Positions 29,281-37,864 of a DNA stretch of 64,000 nucleotides are shown piece by piece; the stretch's first letter is position 1, and every line of letters begins with the position of its first letter. The position numbers and the translations under genes are program-made. The stretch is from contig NZ_QERF01000001.1 in NCBI RefSeq assembly GCF_003260205.1, forward strand, positions 489,985 through 553,984. Direction: 5' to 3'. Under the pieces are notes generated by a model. It searched no databases and was not told where the DNA came from. It saw only the letters and a program-made list of their open reading frames with translations. The stretch is from Winogradskyella tangerina (GTDB lineage Bacteria; Bacteroidota; Bacteroidia; Flavobacteriales; Flavobacteriaceae).

Positions 29281-29314
29281 AAGGTCATGCATTTCTTGAA
29301 ATGTGTGGCCTTTT
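29281..29314 (+). terminator. Intrinsic terminator after the large cargo gene
   Basis: A 14-bp stem including three G-U pairs (29281-29294 with 29299-29312) and a CTTG loop, running into a six-T tract. It lies 21 bases after the stop at 29259. Confidence 0.75.
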
Positions 29315-29410
29315 TTCATGGTAAATACAACTAAATACCTATCTTTAGATGTGATTAATTAATAGCTGACACTATTAACTGTATTTTTCAACCCTATTAA
29401 CTCATAAATC

Positions 29411-29986
29411 GTGGAAGACCCTAACTTTGAATTTTTGAGATCAAAATTCCATGTCTCAAGGGAAGCTTTTGAGATTTTAAAAAGCCTGTCGTCCTTCAAA
29501 AAAATTAAACAAGGTGAGATCTTTGTTGAACAAGGCTCAAAAAGTAACAACATCGCATTTTTAAGCTCTGGTTTAATGAGAGCTTACCTCGTCTTAGAAT
29601 CGGGTAAGGAGATTACCAAAAACCTATTTACTAACTTTAGTTTTGTAGGCCCTTTTTCTTCGATATTAAAAAACGAAGTGTCTTTATTAACCCATGAGGC
29701 TTTAACGGATTCAGTTTTGTATGTGATCAATTTCAAAGGTTTTATTGAACATACAAAAACAAATATTGAATTGAGTAATCTTTACAATAGAATTCTCGAG
29801 CATGTTTTTATTCTTTACGAAAAAAAGTATCTAAATCACATGTCATTGAATGCCACTGAACGCTATGAAATTCTAAAACGGCAAATTCCTAATATTGATC
29901 ATACTATTCCGCAATATCAAATTGCTTCCTATCTCAATATTACCGCAGTTCAGCTGAGCAGAATAAAAAAAGACCTGCAGCATTAA
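29411..29986 (+). CDS. Crp/Fnr-family transcriptional regulator
   Basis: 191 residues from a GTG start. The N-terminal cyclic-nucleotide-binding fold is recognisable (KKIKQGEIFVEQGSKSNNIAFLSSGLMRAYLV, about residues 34-65). Then come a dimer helix and a short C-terminal winged helix (NATERYEILKRQIPNIDHTIPQYQIASYLNITAVQLSRIKKDL). The canonical cAMP-binding Arg-Ser pair is not evident, as is common in Bacteroidota members whose ligand is unknown. No Cys cluster for Fe-S binding is seen. It is a single-gene unit ended by a terminator. Its proximity to the TTTTATCGATAAAA sites upstream of the type IX genes makes it one candidate for their regulator (inference only). Confidence 0.85.
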   Translation: MEDPNFEFLRSKFHVSREAFEILKSLSSFKKIKQGEIFVEQGSKSNNIAFLSSGLMRAYLVLESGKEITKNLFTNFSFVGPFSSILKNEVSLLTHEALTDSVLYVINFKGFIEHTKTNIELSNLYNRILEHVFILYEKKYLNHMSLNATERYEILKRQIPNIDHTIPQYQIASYLNITAVQLSRIKKDLQH

Positions 29987-30075
29987 CATATGTTAATCAA
30001 TTAAAACATAAATCAATTTAAATTTACAGTCAAGATTAATTTTACTAACCAAAGATTAGTTAATGGCCCTAACAG

Positions 30076-30105
30076 AAAAAAGCAAACGGTAGCGTTTGCT
30101 TTTTT
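30076..30105 (+). terminator. Intrinsic terminator between crp-like gene and ileS
   Basis: A 13-bp stem with A/T ends (30076-30088 with 30093-30105) and a GTAG loop, running into a T tract. Confidence 0.88.
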
Positions 30106-30171
30106 TTATGATAAAACCTGTCCTTTAGCCAGAAATTGTTAATTTCGCGATTCGAAAAGATTTTTGTTGAT

Positions 30172-33100
30172 ATGAGCACAAAGTTCCCTGAATATAAAGG
30201 ACTTAACTTGCCAAAAGTTGCTGTAGAAATAGGCAATTATTGGGAAGAACATAACATATTCGAAAAAAGTGTATCCACAAGAGAAGGAAAAGCGCCTTAT
30301 GTGTTTTTTGAAGGCCCACCTTCTGCAAACGGATTGCCTGGGGTACACCATGTTTTAGCACGCGCTATTAAAGATATTTTTCCGCGTTACAAAACCATGA
30401 AAGGCTTTCAGGTTAAACGTAAAGCTGGTTGGGATACGCACGGATTACCTGTTGAGCTCGGTGTTGAAAAAGAACTCGGCATCACTAAAGAAGATATTGG
30501 TACTAAAATTACCATTGAAGAATACAACGAGGCTTGTAAAAAAGCGGTAATGCGCTATACGGATATCTGGAACGACCTTACTAAAAAAATGGGGTATTGG
30601 GTAGATATGGACGATCCATACATTACCTATAAACCCAAATACATGGAATCGGTTTGGTGGTTACTAAAGCAGATCTTCGATAAAAATCTCTTGTATAAAG
30701 GGTATACCATTCAACCATATTCGCCAAAAGCGGGTACGGGTTTAAGTTCTCATGAGCTGAATCAACCAGGAACCTATCAAGATGTTACCGATACTACTGT
30801 TGTTGCTCAGTTTAAGGCCAAACCAGAATCTTTACCTGAGTTTTTACAAAATGAAGGTGATATTTACTTCTTAGCATGGACGACTACACCTTGGACCCTA
30901 CCTAGTAATACAGCCCTTACCGTAGGACCAAAGATCGATTATGTATTGGTTGAAACCTATAACCAGTATACCTTCAAACCTATGAATGTAGTTTTAGCTA
31001 AGAATTTAGTTGGAAAGCAATTCACAGGGAAATATAATCAGGTTGAATCGAAACCAGAACTCATAGAATTTAAGGAAGGTGATAAAAAGATTCCTTTCTA
31101 TATCGTGAAGGAATTTAAGGGTAAAGATCTTGTAGGAATCACTTACGAGCAATTACTTAATTATGCCTTACCTAACGATAACCCAGAAAATGCATTTAGA
31201 GTTATTTCTGGTGATTTCGTAACTACTGAAGACGGTACTGGAATTGTACATACTGCGCCAACATTTGGTGCCGACGATGCCTTGGTTGCAAAGCAGGCAA
31301 CTCCAGAAGTACCACCATTATTGGTAAAGGATGCCAATGGAAATTTAGTGCCTCTTGTAGACCTTCAAGGGCGTTTTAGACCAGAAATGGGTGAATTTGC
31401 TGGCAAGTATGTTAAGAACGAATATTACAACGATGGTGAAGTACCTGAGAAGTCGGTCGATGTAGAACTAGCCATCAAATTAAAGATAGAAAACAAAGCT
31501 TTCAAAGTTGAAAAATACAAGCATAGTTATCCAAACTGTTGGCGAACTGATAAACCTATACTCTACTATCCGTTAGACTCATGGTTTATCAAAGTAACCG
31601 ATGTTAAAGATCGTATGCACGAACTTAACACCTCCATTAATTGGAAACCAAAATCCACAGGTGAAGGACGTTTTGGAAACTGGCTTGCTAATGCCAACGA
31701 TTGGAATTTATCACGTTCGCGTTTTTGGGGAATTCCTCTTCCAATTTGGCGCACTGAAGACGGAAAAGAACAACTTTGTATTGGTTCTGTTGAAGAGCTC
31801 AAATCGGAAATGACCAAATCAGTGGAAGCTGGTTTTATGTCTGAAGACATTTTTGCTGATTTCGAGGTTGGAAATATGAATGAAGACAACTACGACAAGA
31901 TCGATCTGCACAAAAACATTGTAGATAAGATTGTTTTAGTATCACCGTCAGGTCAACCAATGAAGCGTGAAAGTGACTTGATCGATGTATGGTTCGATTC
32001 GGGTTCTATGCCTTATGCCCAATGGCATTATCCATTCGAAAATAAAGATCTCATAGACGAGAACAAATCCTTCCCGGCAGATTTTATTGCCGAAGGTGTT
32101 GATCAAACACGTGGATGGTTTTACACTTTGCATGCTATCGCTACAATGGTATTCGATTCTGTGGCTTATAAAAATGTAGTTTCAAACGGTTTAGTATTAG
32201 ATAAGAAAGCTCAAAAAATGTCGAAGCGTCTTGGTAACGCTGTCGATCCCTTTGAGACATTGGCCAATCAAGGCGCAGATGCTACCCGTTGGTATATGAT
32301 CAGTAATGCCAATCCATGGGATAATTTAAAGTTTGACATAGAAGGTGTTGAGGAAGTAAAACGAAAGTTCTTCGGAACCTTGTATAACACTTATTCTTTC
32401 TTTTCATTGTATACTAATCTCGATGGGTTTAAGTATTCAGAAGTAGACGTACCTCTTAACGAAAGACCGGAGCTAGATCGTTGGATCCTTTCAGAATTAA
32501 ATACGCTGATCCAAAAAGTTGATGCTTATTATGCAGACTACGAACCAACGAGAGCAGCACGAGCTATTTCAAACTTTACTCAGGATTATTTAAGTAACTG
32601 GTACGTTCGTTTAAGTAGAAGACGTTTCTGGAAAGGTGATTACCAAACCGATAAGATATCGGCATATCAGACGCTTTACACCTGCATGGTTACCATTGCC
32701 AAACTTGGTGCGCCGATCGCTCCGTTTTTTATGGATCGTTTGTACTTAGATCTAAATGCAGTTACCAACAAAGAAGCTTTTGAAAGTGTTCATTTAGCTG
32801 AATTCCCAGTTGCTGATGCTTCAGCAATCGATAAAGTTTTAGAGCGAAAAATGGAAAACGCCCAAACAATATCATCATTGGTATTGTCGTTGAGAGCAAA
32901 AGAAAAGATTAAGGTGCGTCAGCCATTGCAAAAAATTATGATCCCTGTTGATTCTACTCAGCAAAAGAATGAAATTGAAGCAGTTTCCGCCTTAATTAAA
33001 CACGAAGTGAATATCAAGGAAATTGAGCTTTTAGAGGACGCTTCAGACATATTGGTGAAACAAATCAAACCAAATTTCAAGGTTTTAGGACCAAGGTTTG

Positions 33101-33576
33101 GCAAAGACATGAAGTTGATTTCTAATACGATAAACGCATTTACCGCCGAAGACATTAAAAAAATCGAGCAAAAAGGCAGTTTAGACGTTGAAATTAACGG
33201 AAAAAACATTACATTAGGGTTAGATGACGTTGAGATAACGTCTCAAGATATTGAAGGTTGGCTTGTTGCTAATGAAGGCGCATTAACAGTGGCTTTAGAT
33301 GTAACCATAACAGAAGAATTAAAAGAAGAAGGTATTGCACGTGAGCTCGTAAACCGTATTCAAAATTTACGTAAGGATTCTGGATTTGAAGTTACTGATC
33401 GCATCGATGTTCAACTACAGAATGATAAACAAGTTTCTGCGGCGATTGCTTCTAATGAAGCCTATATCAAGTCAGAAACGCTAACAGAAAATTTAAAATT
33501 AATAGATAATTTAAGTGATGGTATAGAGATTGCTTTTGATGAGGTCAATACCAAACTATTTATACAAAAACATTAG
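30172..33576 (+). CDS. ileS: Isoleucine--tRNA ligase
   Basis: 1134 residues from MSTKFPEYKGLNLPKVAVEI at 30172. An in-frame extension to 30136 lacks family similarity. It is a class I synthetase charging tRNA-Ile. The HIGH-equivalent region is EGPPSANGLPGVHHVLARAI, and the KMSKR loop is AQKMSKRLGNAV. The editing domain has LAWTTTPWTLPSNTAL and GDFVTTEDGTGIVHTAP. The C-terminal anticodon-binding domain is present without obvious zinc-ribbon cysteines, and the long C-terminus resembles the larger, eukaryote-like IleRS type. That type is typically less sensitive to mupirocin (family knowledge, not tested). The dksA-like gene follows 2 bases later. Confidence 0.97.
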   Translation: MSTKFPEYKGLNLPKVAVEIGNYWEEHNIFEKSVSTREGKAPYVFFEGPPSANGLPGVHHVLARAIKDIFPRYKTMKGFQVKRKAGWDTHGLPVELGVEKELGITKEDIGTKITIEEYNEACKKAVMRYTDIWNDLTKKMGYWVDMDDPYITYKPKYMESVWWLLKQIFDKNLLYKGYTIQPYSPKAGTGLSSHELNQPGTYQDVTDTTVVAQFKAKPESLPEFLQNEGDIYFLAWTTTPWTLPSNTALTVGPKIDYVLVETYNQYTFKPMNVVLAKNLVGKQFTGKYNQVESKPELIEFKEGDKKIPFYIVKEFKGKDLVGITYEQLLNYALPNDNPENAFRVISGDFVTTEDGTGIVHTAPTFGADDALVAKQATPEVPPLLVKDANGNLVPLVDLQGRFRPEMGEFAGKYVKNEYYNDGEVPEKSVDVELAIKLKIENKAFKVEKYKHSYPNCWRTDKPILYYPLDSWFIKVTDVKDRMHELNTSINWKPKSTGEGRFGNWLANANDWNLSRSRFWGIPLPIWRTEDGKEQLCIGSVEELKSEMTKSVEAGFMSEDIFADFEVGNMNEDNYDKIDLHKNIVDKIVLVSPSGQPMKRESDLIDVWFDSGSMPYAQWHYPFENKDLIDENKSFPADFIAEGVDQTRGWFYTLHAIATMVFDSVAYKNVVSNGLVLDKKAQKMSKRLGNAVDPFETLANQGADATRWYMISNANPWDNLKFDIEGVEEVKRKFFGTLYNTYSFFSLYTNLDGFKYSEVDVPLNERPELDRWILSELNTLIQKVDAYYADYEPTRAARAISNFTQDYLSNWYVRLSRRRFWKGDYQTDKISAYQTLYTCMVTIAKLGAPIAPFFMDRLYLDLNAVTNKEAFESVHLAEFPVADASAIDKVLERKMENAQTISSLVLSLRAKEKIKVRQPLQKIMIPVDSTQQKNEIEAVSALIKHEVNIKEIELLEDASDILVKQIKPNFKVLGPRFGKDMKLISNTINAFTAEDIKKIEQKGSLDVEINGKNITLGLDDVEITSQDIEGWLVANEGALTVALDVTITEELKEEGIARELVNRIQNLRKDSGFEVTDRIDVQLQNDKQVSAAIASNEAYIKSETLTENLKLIDNLSDGIEIAFDEVNTKLFIQKH

Positions 33577-33578
33577 AA

Positions 33579-33962
33579 ATGGCATCAGATACAAAAAACA
33601 GATATTCAGATAAAGATTTAGAGGCGTTTAGAGTATTAATTCAGGAAAAGATCGACAAAGCTGAGCACGATCTTGAATTAATAAAAAGTGCCTATATGAA
33701 CGATCATAATAATGGTACTGACGATACATCGCCAACCTTCAAAGCATTCGAAGAAGGAAGTGCTACAATGAGCAAAGAAGCAAATTCGGCATTGGCAATT
33801 CGTCAAGAAAAGTTTATCCGTGATCTCAAAAATGCTATGATCAGAATTGAGAATAAAACCTACGGTGTATGCCGTGTAACAGGTAAACTTATCAATCCTG
33901 AACGCTTAAAATTAGTACCTCATGCAACCCTTAGCATTGAAGCTAAGAACATGCAGAAATAA
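33579..33962 (+). CDS. TraR/DksA-family protein with degenerate zinc finger
   Basis: 127 residues. An N-terminal coiled-coil (EAFRVLIQEKIDKAEHDLELIKSAY) is followed by a DksA-type C-terminal fold (RIENKTYGVCRVTGKLINPERLKLVPHATLSIEAK). DksA-like proteins enter the RNA polymerase secondary channel through the coiled-coil and modulate initiation. Three of the four zinc-binding Cys are missing here: the CxxC is CRVT, and the second pair is replaced within TLSIEAK. Metal binding is therefore unlikely, although the fold motif (GxLIxxERLxxxPHA) is kept. From memory this form is frequent in Bacteroidota. It follows ileS by 2 bases and precedes a small exported protein and lspA. Confidence 0.88.
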   Translation: MASDTKNRYSDKDLEAFRVLIQEKIDKAEHDLELIKSAYMNDHNNGTDDTSPTFKAFEEGSATMSKEANSALAIRQEKFIRDLKNAMIRIENKTYGVCRVTGKLINPERLKLVPHATLSIEAKNMQK

Positions 33963-33963
33963 C

Positions 33964-34620
33964 ATGTGTCCACATAAAATTATAAAGCCTTGGAACTTAA
34001 GCTTCAAGGCTTTTTTATTAGTTTTTAGTTTCGGTTTGCACTTCGGAATAGCTCAAAATACACTCAGAAAAGAGCTCGATGCTGCCACCATTGAAACTAT
34101 TAGTATCAAAGGAAATCAGATCTTTAATATTTTGGTCACAACCTCATCATCTAAAACCATAAGTATAACTTCTACCCTTGATGGCGAATACCAGAACAAT
34201 TACCAGATCGCCACAAAACAAGAACAGAATGAACTCATTTTGAGTTTAGAGTTTATGTCGTTTGAAGCAATCCCTGATGATAAACGAAATGCTCATAAGG
34301 TCATCGCTGCGGAACTTAAGCTCGACATCCCTAAAGATCTCGATCTGAAAATTAAAAGTGATGTTGGTTCGGTAGAGGTTGCTGGACAATACAATTCGCT
34401 TTCGATTGAATTATTACAAGGCTTTTGTAATGTAGATGCTCATGCAAAAAATGCCGCTATTAATACAATAGATGGCAATATTGACGTTAAGACAAAAAAT
34501 GCCTCGGTCACTGCGACTTCAAAAAATGGTAAAGTAGCTATTGAAGATTTAAACACTACAGATTGGCGCTGGAACTTGAGGTCTATAAATGGTGATATCA
34601 CTGTGATTAAAAAAGAATAA
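33964..34620 (+). CDS. Exported beta-strand-repeat protein (DUF4097-like)
   Basis: 218 residues from ATG at 33964, one base after the dksA-like stop. A hydrophobic segment (SFKAFLLVFSFGLHFGIAQ) acts as a signal peptide. The mature chain has a repetitive beta-helix-like pattern (KIKSDVGSVEVAGQYNSLSI, NAAINTIDGNIDVKTKNASV, TATSKNGKVAIEDL) similar to DUF4097/DUF2807 putative adhesins. The function is unknown. It lies between the dksA-like gene and lspA and probably shares the ileS transcript. A terminator-like hairpin overlaps codons 7-18, inside the signal peptide, so expression may depend on read-through. Confidence 0.65.
   Translation: MCPHKIIKPWNLSFKAFLLVFSFGLHFGIAQNTLRKELDAATIETISIKGNQIFNILVTTSSSKTISITSTLDGEYQNNYQIATKQEQNELILSLEFMSFEAIPDDKRNAHKVIAAELKLDIPKDLDLKIKSDVGSVEVAGQYNSLSIELLQGFCNVDAHAKNAAINTIDGNIDVKTKNASVTATSKNGKVAIEDLNTTDWRWNLRSINGDITVIKKE
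33984..34016 (+). terminator. Terminator-like hairpin inside signal-peptide codons
   Basis: AAAGCCTT at 33984-33991 pairs with AAGGCTTT at 34006-34013, and GAA at 33993-33995 pairs with TTC at 34003-34005 across one bulged G. Six T follow at 34011-34016. It has the form of an intrinsic terminator for ileS-dksA but lies within the start of the next gene. Confidence 0.6.
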
Positions 34621-34647
34621 TCAATTACATTTGTTCAAAATCTTTAC

Positions 34648-35313
34648 ATGTCCCTTAGAAAAGCTTTAATAGTCATCATCCTCATTTTAATAGTCGATCA
34701 GATCAGCAAGATCTATATTAAAATGCATTTTGAATTAAATGAGGACATAACCATATTTTCATGGTTTAAGATCGCCTTTGTAGAAAATGATGGTATGGCG
34801 TGGGGGACGAAACTTAGTGATTTTGTGTCCTTTATTTCCGATGAATCTGCAAAGCTCATTTTAACCTTATTTAGAATTGTTGCCGTAACCGGAATAGGCA
34901 TTTGGCTCCTAGATGTTACACGAAAAAAGAAATCAAAAACCCTTGTCTTTGCAATCGCATTAATATTTGCTGGTGCCTTGGGGAATATTATCGACTCCGT
35001 TTTTTACGGCGTTTTATTTAGTGATAGTTATATGCAAGTAGCTACCTTTCTACCTGAAGATGGTGGTTATGCTGGAATATTTCATGGCAAGGTCGTTGAT
35101 ATGCTTCATTTTCCTATTTGGAGTGGTGTACTCCCAGAATGGCTGCCCTTTTTCGGCGGGAAATATTTTTCGTTCTTCGATCCCGTATTTAATGTCGCTG
35201 ATATTGCTATCAGCACTGGGATTGGAATTCTATTGATTTTTAATAAAAAGGCGTTTAAGGATACGCCTAAAACTGAAATATCTGATGAGGTGTCACACAA
35301 TAATTCAGTTTGA
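34648..35313 (+). CDS. lspA: Lipoprotein signal peptidase (signal peptidase II)
   Basis: 221 residues. The enzyme removes prolipoprotein signal peptides in the inner membrane. Four membrane helices are evident. The catalytic aspartates lie in GNIIDSVFYG and FNVADIAISTG, with the N-terminal VDQISKIYIK motif intact. It is longer than the roughly 165-residue proteobacterial enzyme because of a loop between helices (residues ~118-165, FSDSYMQVATFLPEDGG...), common in Bacteroidota. A TACATTTG element lies at 34626-34633, just upstream. The last 47 bases overlap, convergently, the end of the cyclo-ligase gene on the other strand. Confidence 0.95.
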   Translation: MSLRKALIVIILILIVDQISKIYIKMHFELNEDITIFSWFKIAFVENDGMAWGTKLSDFVSFISDESAKLILTLFRIVAVTGIGIWLLDVTRKKKSKTLVFAIALIFAGALGNIIDSVFYGVLFSDSYMQVATFLPEDGGYAGIFHGKVVDMLHFPIWSGVLPEWLPFFGGKYFSFFDPVFNVADIAISTGIGILLIFNKKAFKDTPKTEISDEVSHNNSV

Positions 35314-35830
35314 TATCCAAAGGCGATGATTCAAATTCAGTTTTTTCAGCCTCAAAAAATGAAAGTCCAATTTTAATAGTGTCTGGTCGACACTCGGCTA
35401 AAAATCGATCATAAAACCCTTTACCATAACCTATTCTATGTCCATTTTCATCAAAGGCAAGAAGAGGTACAAAAACTACATCGATCTGTGATGTATTTAT
35501 TTCAATTCCATCAACTGGTTCAGGAACGTGATACGCATTTTTTTTAATTGTGGTATTATCAGTTAGCAGATAATGCGTCATACTAAGAGTATTGAAATCA
35601 CTTTTAGAAATGACAATATTTTTATCCTTGCCAGAAAGAATATTCAAGAAGTATTCTGTGTTGATCTCTTTTTGCTCTTCAATCGTTAAGAAGAGATGAT
35701 AAAAGGACTGATCCCAAATTTGAAGTTGCAATAATTGATTAGAAATGGCAAGGCTAGCATCTTCTATTTCATCAGATGTCATGGCTTGTCTAAGCGCTTT
35801 GTATTTATGTCTAAGCTCTGATTTGGTCAA
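35267..35830 (-). CDS. 5-formyltetrahydrofolate cyclo-ligase
   Basis: 187 residues, normal length. It converts 5-formyl-THF to 5,10-methenyl-THF with ATP. The N-terminal KSELRHKYKALRQAM basic helix and the diagnostic VFVPLLAFDENGHRIGYGKGFYDRFL motif (phosphate-binding Gly-rich loop) are clear. Its ATG overlaps the stop of the upstream aspartoacylase-family gene by 4 bases, so it is the third gene of the rimK operon. Its 3' end overlaps lspA by 47 bases in the convergent direction, with no terminator between. Confidence 0.93.
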   Translation of the reverse strand: MTKSELRHKYKALRQAMTSDEIEDASLAISNQLLQLQIWDQSFYHLFLTIEEQKEINTEYFLNILSGKDKNIVISKSDFNTLSMTHYLLTDNTTIKKNAYHVPEPVDGIEINTSQIDVVFVPLLAFDENGHRIGYGKGFYDRFLAECRPDTIKIGLSFFEAEKTEFESSPLDIKLNYCVTPHQIFQF

Positions 35831-36795
35831 TGTTTCAGTCGTGTTGAAATATGAAAAATAGCATCACCTTGATAAATGATCGGTGATTCGTTCACATTAA
35901 AAATATAACCGCCATTTGGTGCTTTTACGAAGTGATTAAAACTCCCGTAAGGATCAGTGATATGACCTAAAACATCGCCTTTTTTAACTTGGGTGTTTAC
36001 TGAAATATTAGACTTAAACATCCCTGAATGGCTAGCTCTAATCCACTTACTTTCTGAAATCTGAATACAATTCTTTTTAGGTTTTGAAGCCTTGAATTTG
36101 CTGTTCAGCATTCCTAAATGGTTTAATATGCGCTTTGTACCGTTAACTCCAGTATTTGTAATTGTATTATCGATATGAAAAGACTTTCCGCCTTCAAACA
36201 ATAACATTGGAATTCCAAGTTTATAGCAAGAATGTCTGAACGATTTATTCAAATTTTTTGAATAATAAATGATGGGCGCTCCGAAGACCTGAGCGAGTTC
36301 ATCGAGTACAATTTCATTCTTTACAATTCGAATTTGCGCGGCATTGAATCGATCTGCACCACCTGTATGAAAATCTAAAATAAGATCGGCATGAGGTACA
36401 ATTTCGGTCATGAGTTTGTGTGCTACTCTACTCGCTAACGAGCCACTTTTTCCACCAGGAAATACGCGATTTAGGTCTCGCCCGTCAGGAAACTCACGAT
36501 CCATATGAATAAACCCAAATACATTGATAACCGGAATACAGATAATAGTACCCTTCTTTGGTTTATTAATGCCCTTTGCAATGATCTGCCTTACGATCTC
36601 TACACCATTAACCTCATCACCATGAATACCGGCCGTTATTAAAATCGTTGGTCCAGGTTTTTTAGAACGTTCAATAATTACAGGGACATCAATGGTGTTT
36701 TGGGTGTGTAATTTAGCAACATTAAAACTCACCTTGGCACTTTTACCTAGCGCTACTTTTTCGCCAAGTATTTCTAATACTTCTCTTTCACTCAT
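35827..36795 (-). CDS. Succinylglutamate desuccinylase/aspartoacylase-family protein
   Basis: 322 residues, a zinc carboxypeptidase-like (M14-related) amidohydrolase. The metal site is visible: GIHGDEVNGVEIV (His and Glu ligands) and the later His in ILDFHTGG, with DLNRVFPG between them. A C-terminal barrel-like extension carries VKKGDVLGHITDPYG. Such proteins hydrolyse N-acyl amino acids. The gene directly follows rimK (start codon adjacent to the rimK stop), a pairing common in marine bacteria and suggestive of a role linked to glutamylation. This is inference. It overlaps the cyclo-ligase gene by 4 bases. Confidence 0.88.
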   Translation of the reverse strand: MSEREVLEILGEKVALGKSAKVSFNVAKLHTQNTIDVPVIIERSKKPGPTILITAGIHGDEVNGVEIVRQIIAKGINKPKKGTIICIPVINVFGFIHMDREFPDGRDLNRVFPGGKSGSLASRVAHKLMTEIVPHADLILDFHTGGADRFNAAQIRIVKNEIVLDELAQVFGAPIIYYSKNLNKSFRHSCYKLGIPMLLFEGGKSFHIDNTITNTGVNGTKRILNHLGMLNSKFKASKPKKNCIQISESKWIRASHSGMFKSNISVNTQVKKGDVLGHITDPYGSFNHFVKAPNGGYIFNVNESPIIYQGDAIFHISTRLKH

Positions 36796-37671
36796 CTATC
36801 TTCGGTTACGTTCTACAAAGGTAATAATTGCTCTTGCAATATTTTTTTGTGTAGCGCCTTCAATACCCTCTAAACCTGGTGTAGAATTTACTTCCATAAT
36901 TAATGGCCCTCGCTGAGATTGTAGCATATCAACACCACAAACAGGCAATTTCAGAGCTCGAGCAGCTTTAATGGCTAGTTTTAATTCATCCTCTGAAAGA
37001 CGAATAAGATTGGCTTTGCCACCTCTATGTAAATTTGACCGAAACTCGCCTTCTCTTCCCTGCCGCTTCATTGCACCTACTACTTGTCCATCTACAATTA
37101 GCGCTCTTAGATCAGCACCTTTAGCTTCTGCTATATATTCTTGTACTAATGCACGTGCCTGTAGGCCATTAAAAGCTTCTAATACAGATTCTGCTGCATT
37201 TCTAGATTCTGCTAAAACCACGCCCAAACCTTGAGTTCCTTCTAATAGTTTGATAATTACTGGCGGGCCACCAACATGATTTAATACCTCTTCCACATCA
37301 CGTGAATAGTTGGTAAACACAGTCTTGGGCATTCCTATTCCGGCTTTAGATAAGCGCTGGAAACTTCGCAGTTTATCCCTACTCCTTAAAATAGCATCTG
37401 AAGTAACCGTTGTAAAAACATTCATCATTTCAAACTGACGCACAACAGCACATCCAAAAAAGGTCACTGATGCACCAACTCTAGGAATGATAGCATCTAC
37501 ATAATCGAGATAACGATCCTTGTAATAAATGGTAGGTTTTTCCCTTTCAATAATGATATCGCATTTCAGTGGATCGATAACTTCAATGTCGTGTCCTCTA
37601 TTTTCACCTTCTTCAACAAGCCGCCTGGTTGAATATAAATTTTCGTTTCGGGAGAGTATAACGATGTTCAT
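36796..37671 (-). CDS. rimK: RimK-type ATP-grasp ligase (ribosomal protein S6 glutamylation)
   Basis: 291 residues from [18 protein letters not shown] at 37671. The open frame runs 16 codons further, but the RimK length and N-terminal motif favour this start. ATP-grasp landmarks are [41 protein letters not shown] and [17 protein letters not shown] (metal-binding Glu/Asn). In E. coli, RimK adds glutamates to the C-terminus of S6. The N-terminal domain ([21 protein letters not shown]) fits that subtype rather than LysX/CphA. It is first in an operon with the aspartoacylase-family and cyclo-ligase genes. Confidence 0.9.
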   Translation of the reverse strand: MNIVILSRNENLYSTRRLVEEGENRGHDIEVIDPLKCDIIIEREKPTIYYKDRYLDYVDAIIPRVGASVTFFGCAVVRQFEMMNVFTTVTSDAILRSRDKLRSFQRLSKAGIGMPKTVFTNYSRDVEEVLNHVGGPPVIIKLLEGTQGLGVVLAESRNAAESVLEAFNGLQARALVQEYIAEAKGADLRALIVDGQVVGAMKRQGREGEFRSNLHRGGKANLIRLSEDELKLAIKAARALKLPVCGVDMLQSQRGPLIMEVNSTPGLEGIEGATQKNIARAIITFVERNRR

Positions 37672-37759
37672 TGCTGGGTTTAAAGTGTCTAAAGTTAAAA
37701 AGTATTTAAAGTTAGTCAAACTTTTATGTTCGTTAATTAGTTTTACTCAGCCTTAATAA

Positions 37760-37848
37760 TAACTTTAGTCACTCATAACTCTCAACTTATAACTTTAGTC
37801 ACTTATAACTTATAACTCTGAACTTATAACTTATAACTTACAACTTTT
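37760..37848. repeat. AT-rich degenerate tandem repeat, ACTTATAA unit
   Basis: About 90 bases built from the repeating core AACTTATAACTT, with variants ACTCATAACTC, ACTTTAGTC and AACTCTGAAC. ACTTTAGTCACT occurs twice, 32 bases apart. It lies directly before the uvrC promoter element, between divergent rimK and uvrC. No coding potential is seen. Confidence 0.75.
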
Positions 37849-37851
37849 ATC

Positions 37852-37859
37852 TACCTTTG
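37852..37859 (+). promoter_or_regulatory. Candidate -7 element of uvrC
   Basis: TACCTTTG matches TAnnTTTG and ends 5 bases before the uvrC ATG at 37865, so the transcript would have almost no leader. There is no clear TTG at -33. The region there is the ACTTATAA repeat. Confidence 0.45.
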
Positions 37860-37864
37860 ATTTT

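Noticed and set aside
37760..37848. Possible CRISPR-like array
   Set aside because: Repeat units are short (8-12 bases), AT-only and degenerate, with no constant-length spacers and no cas genes nearby.
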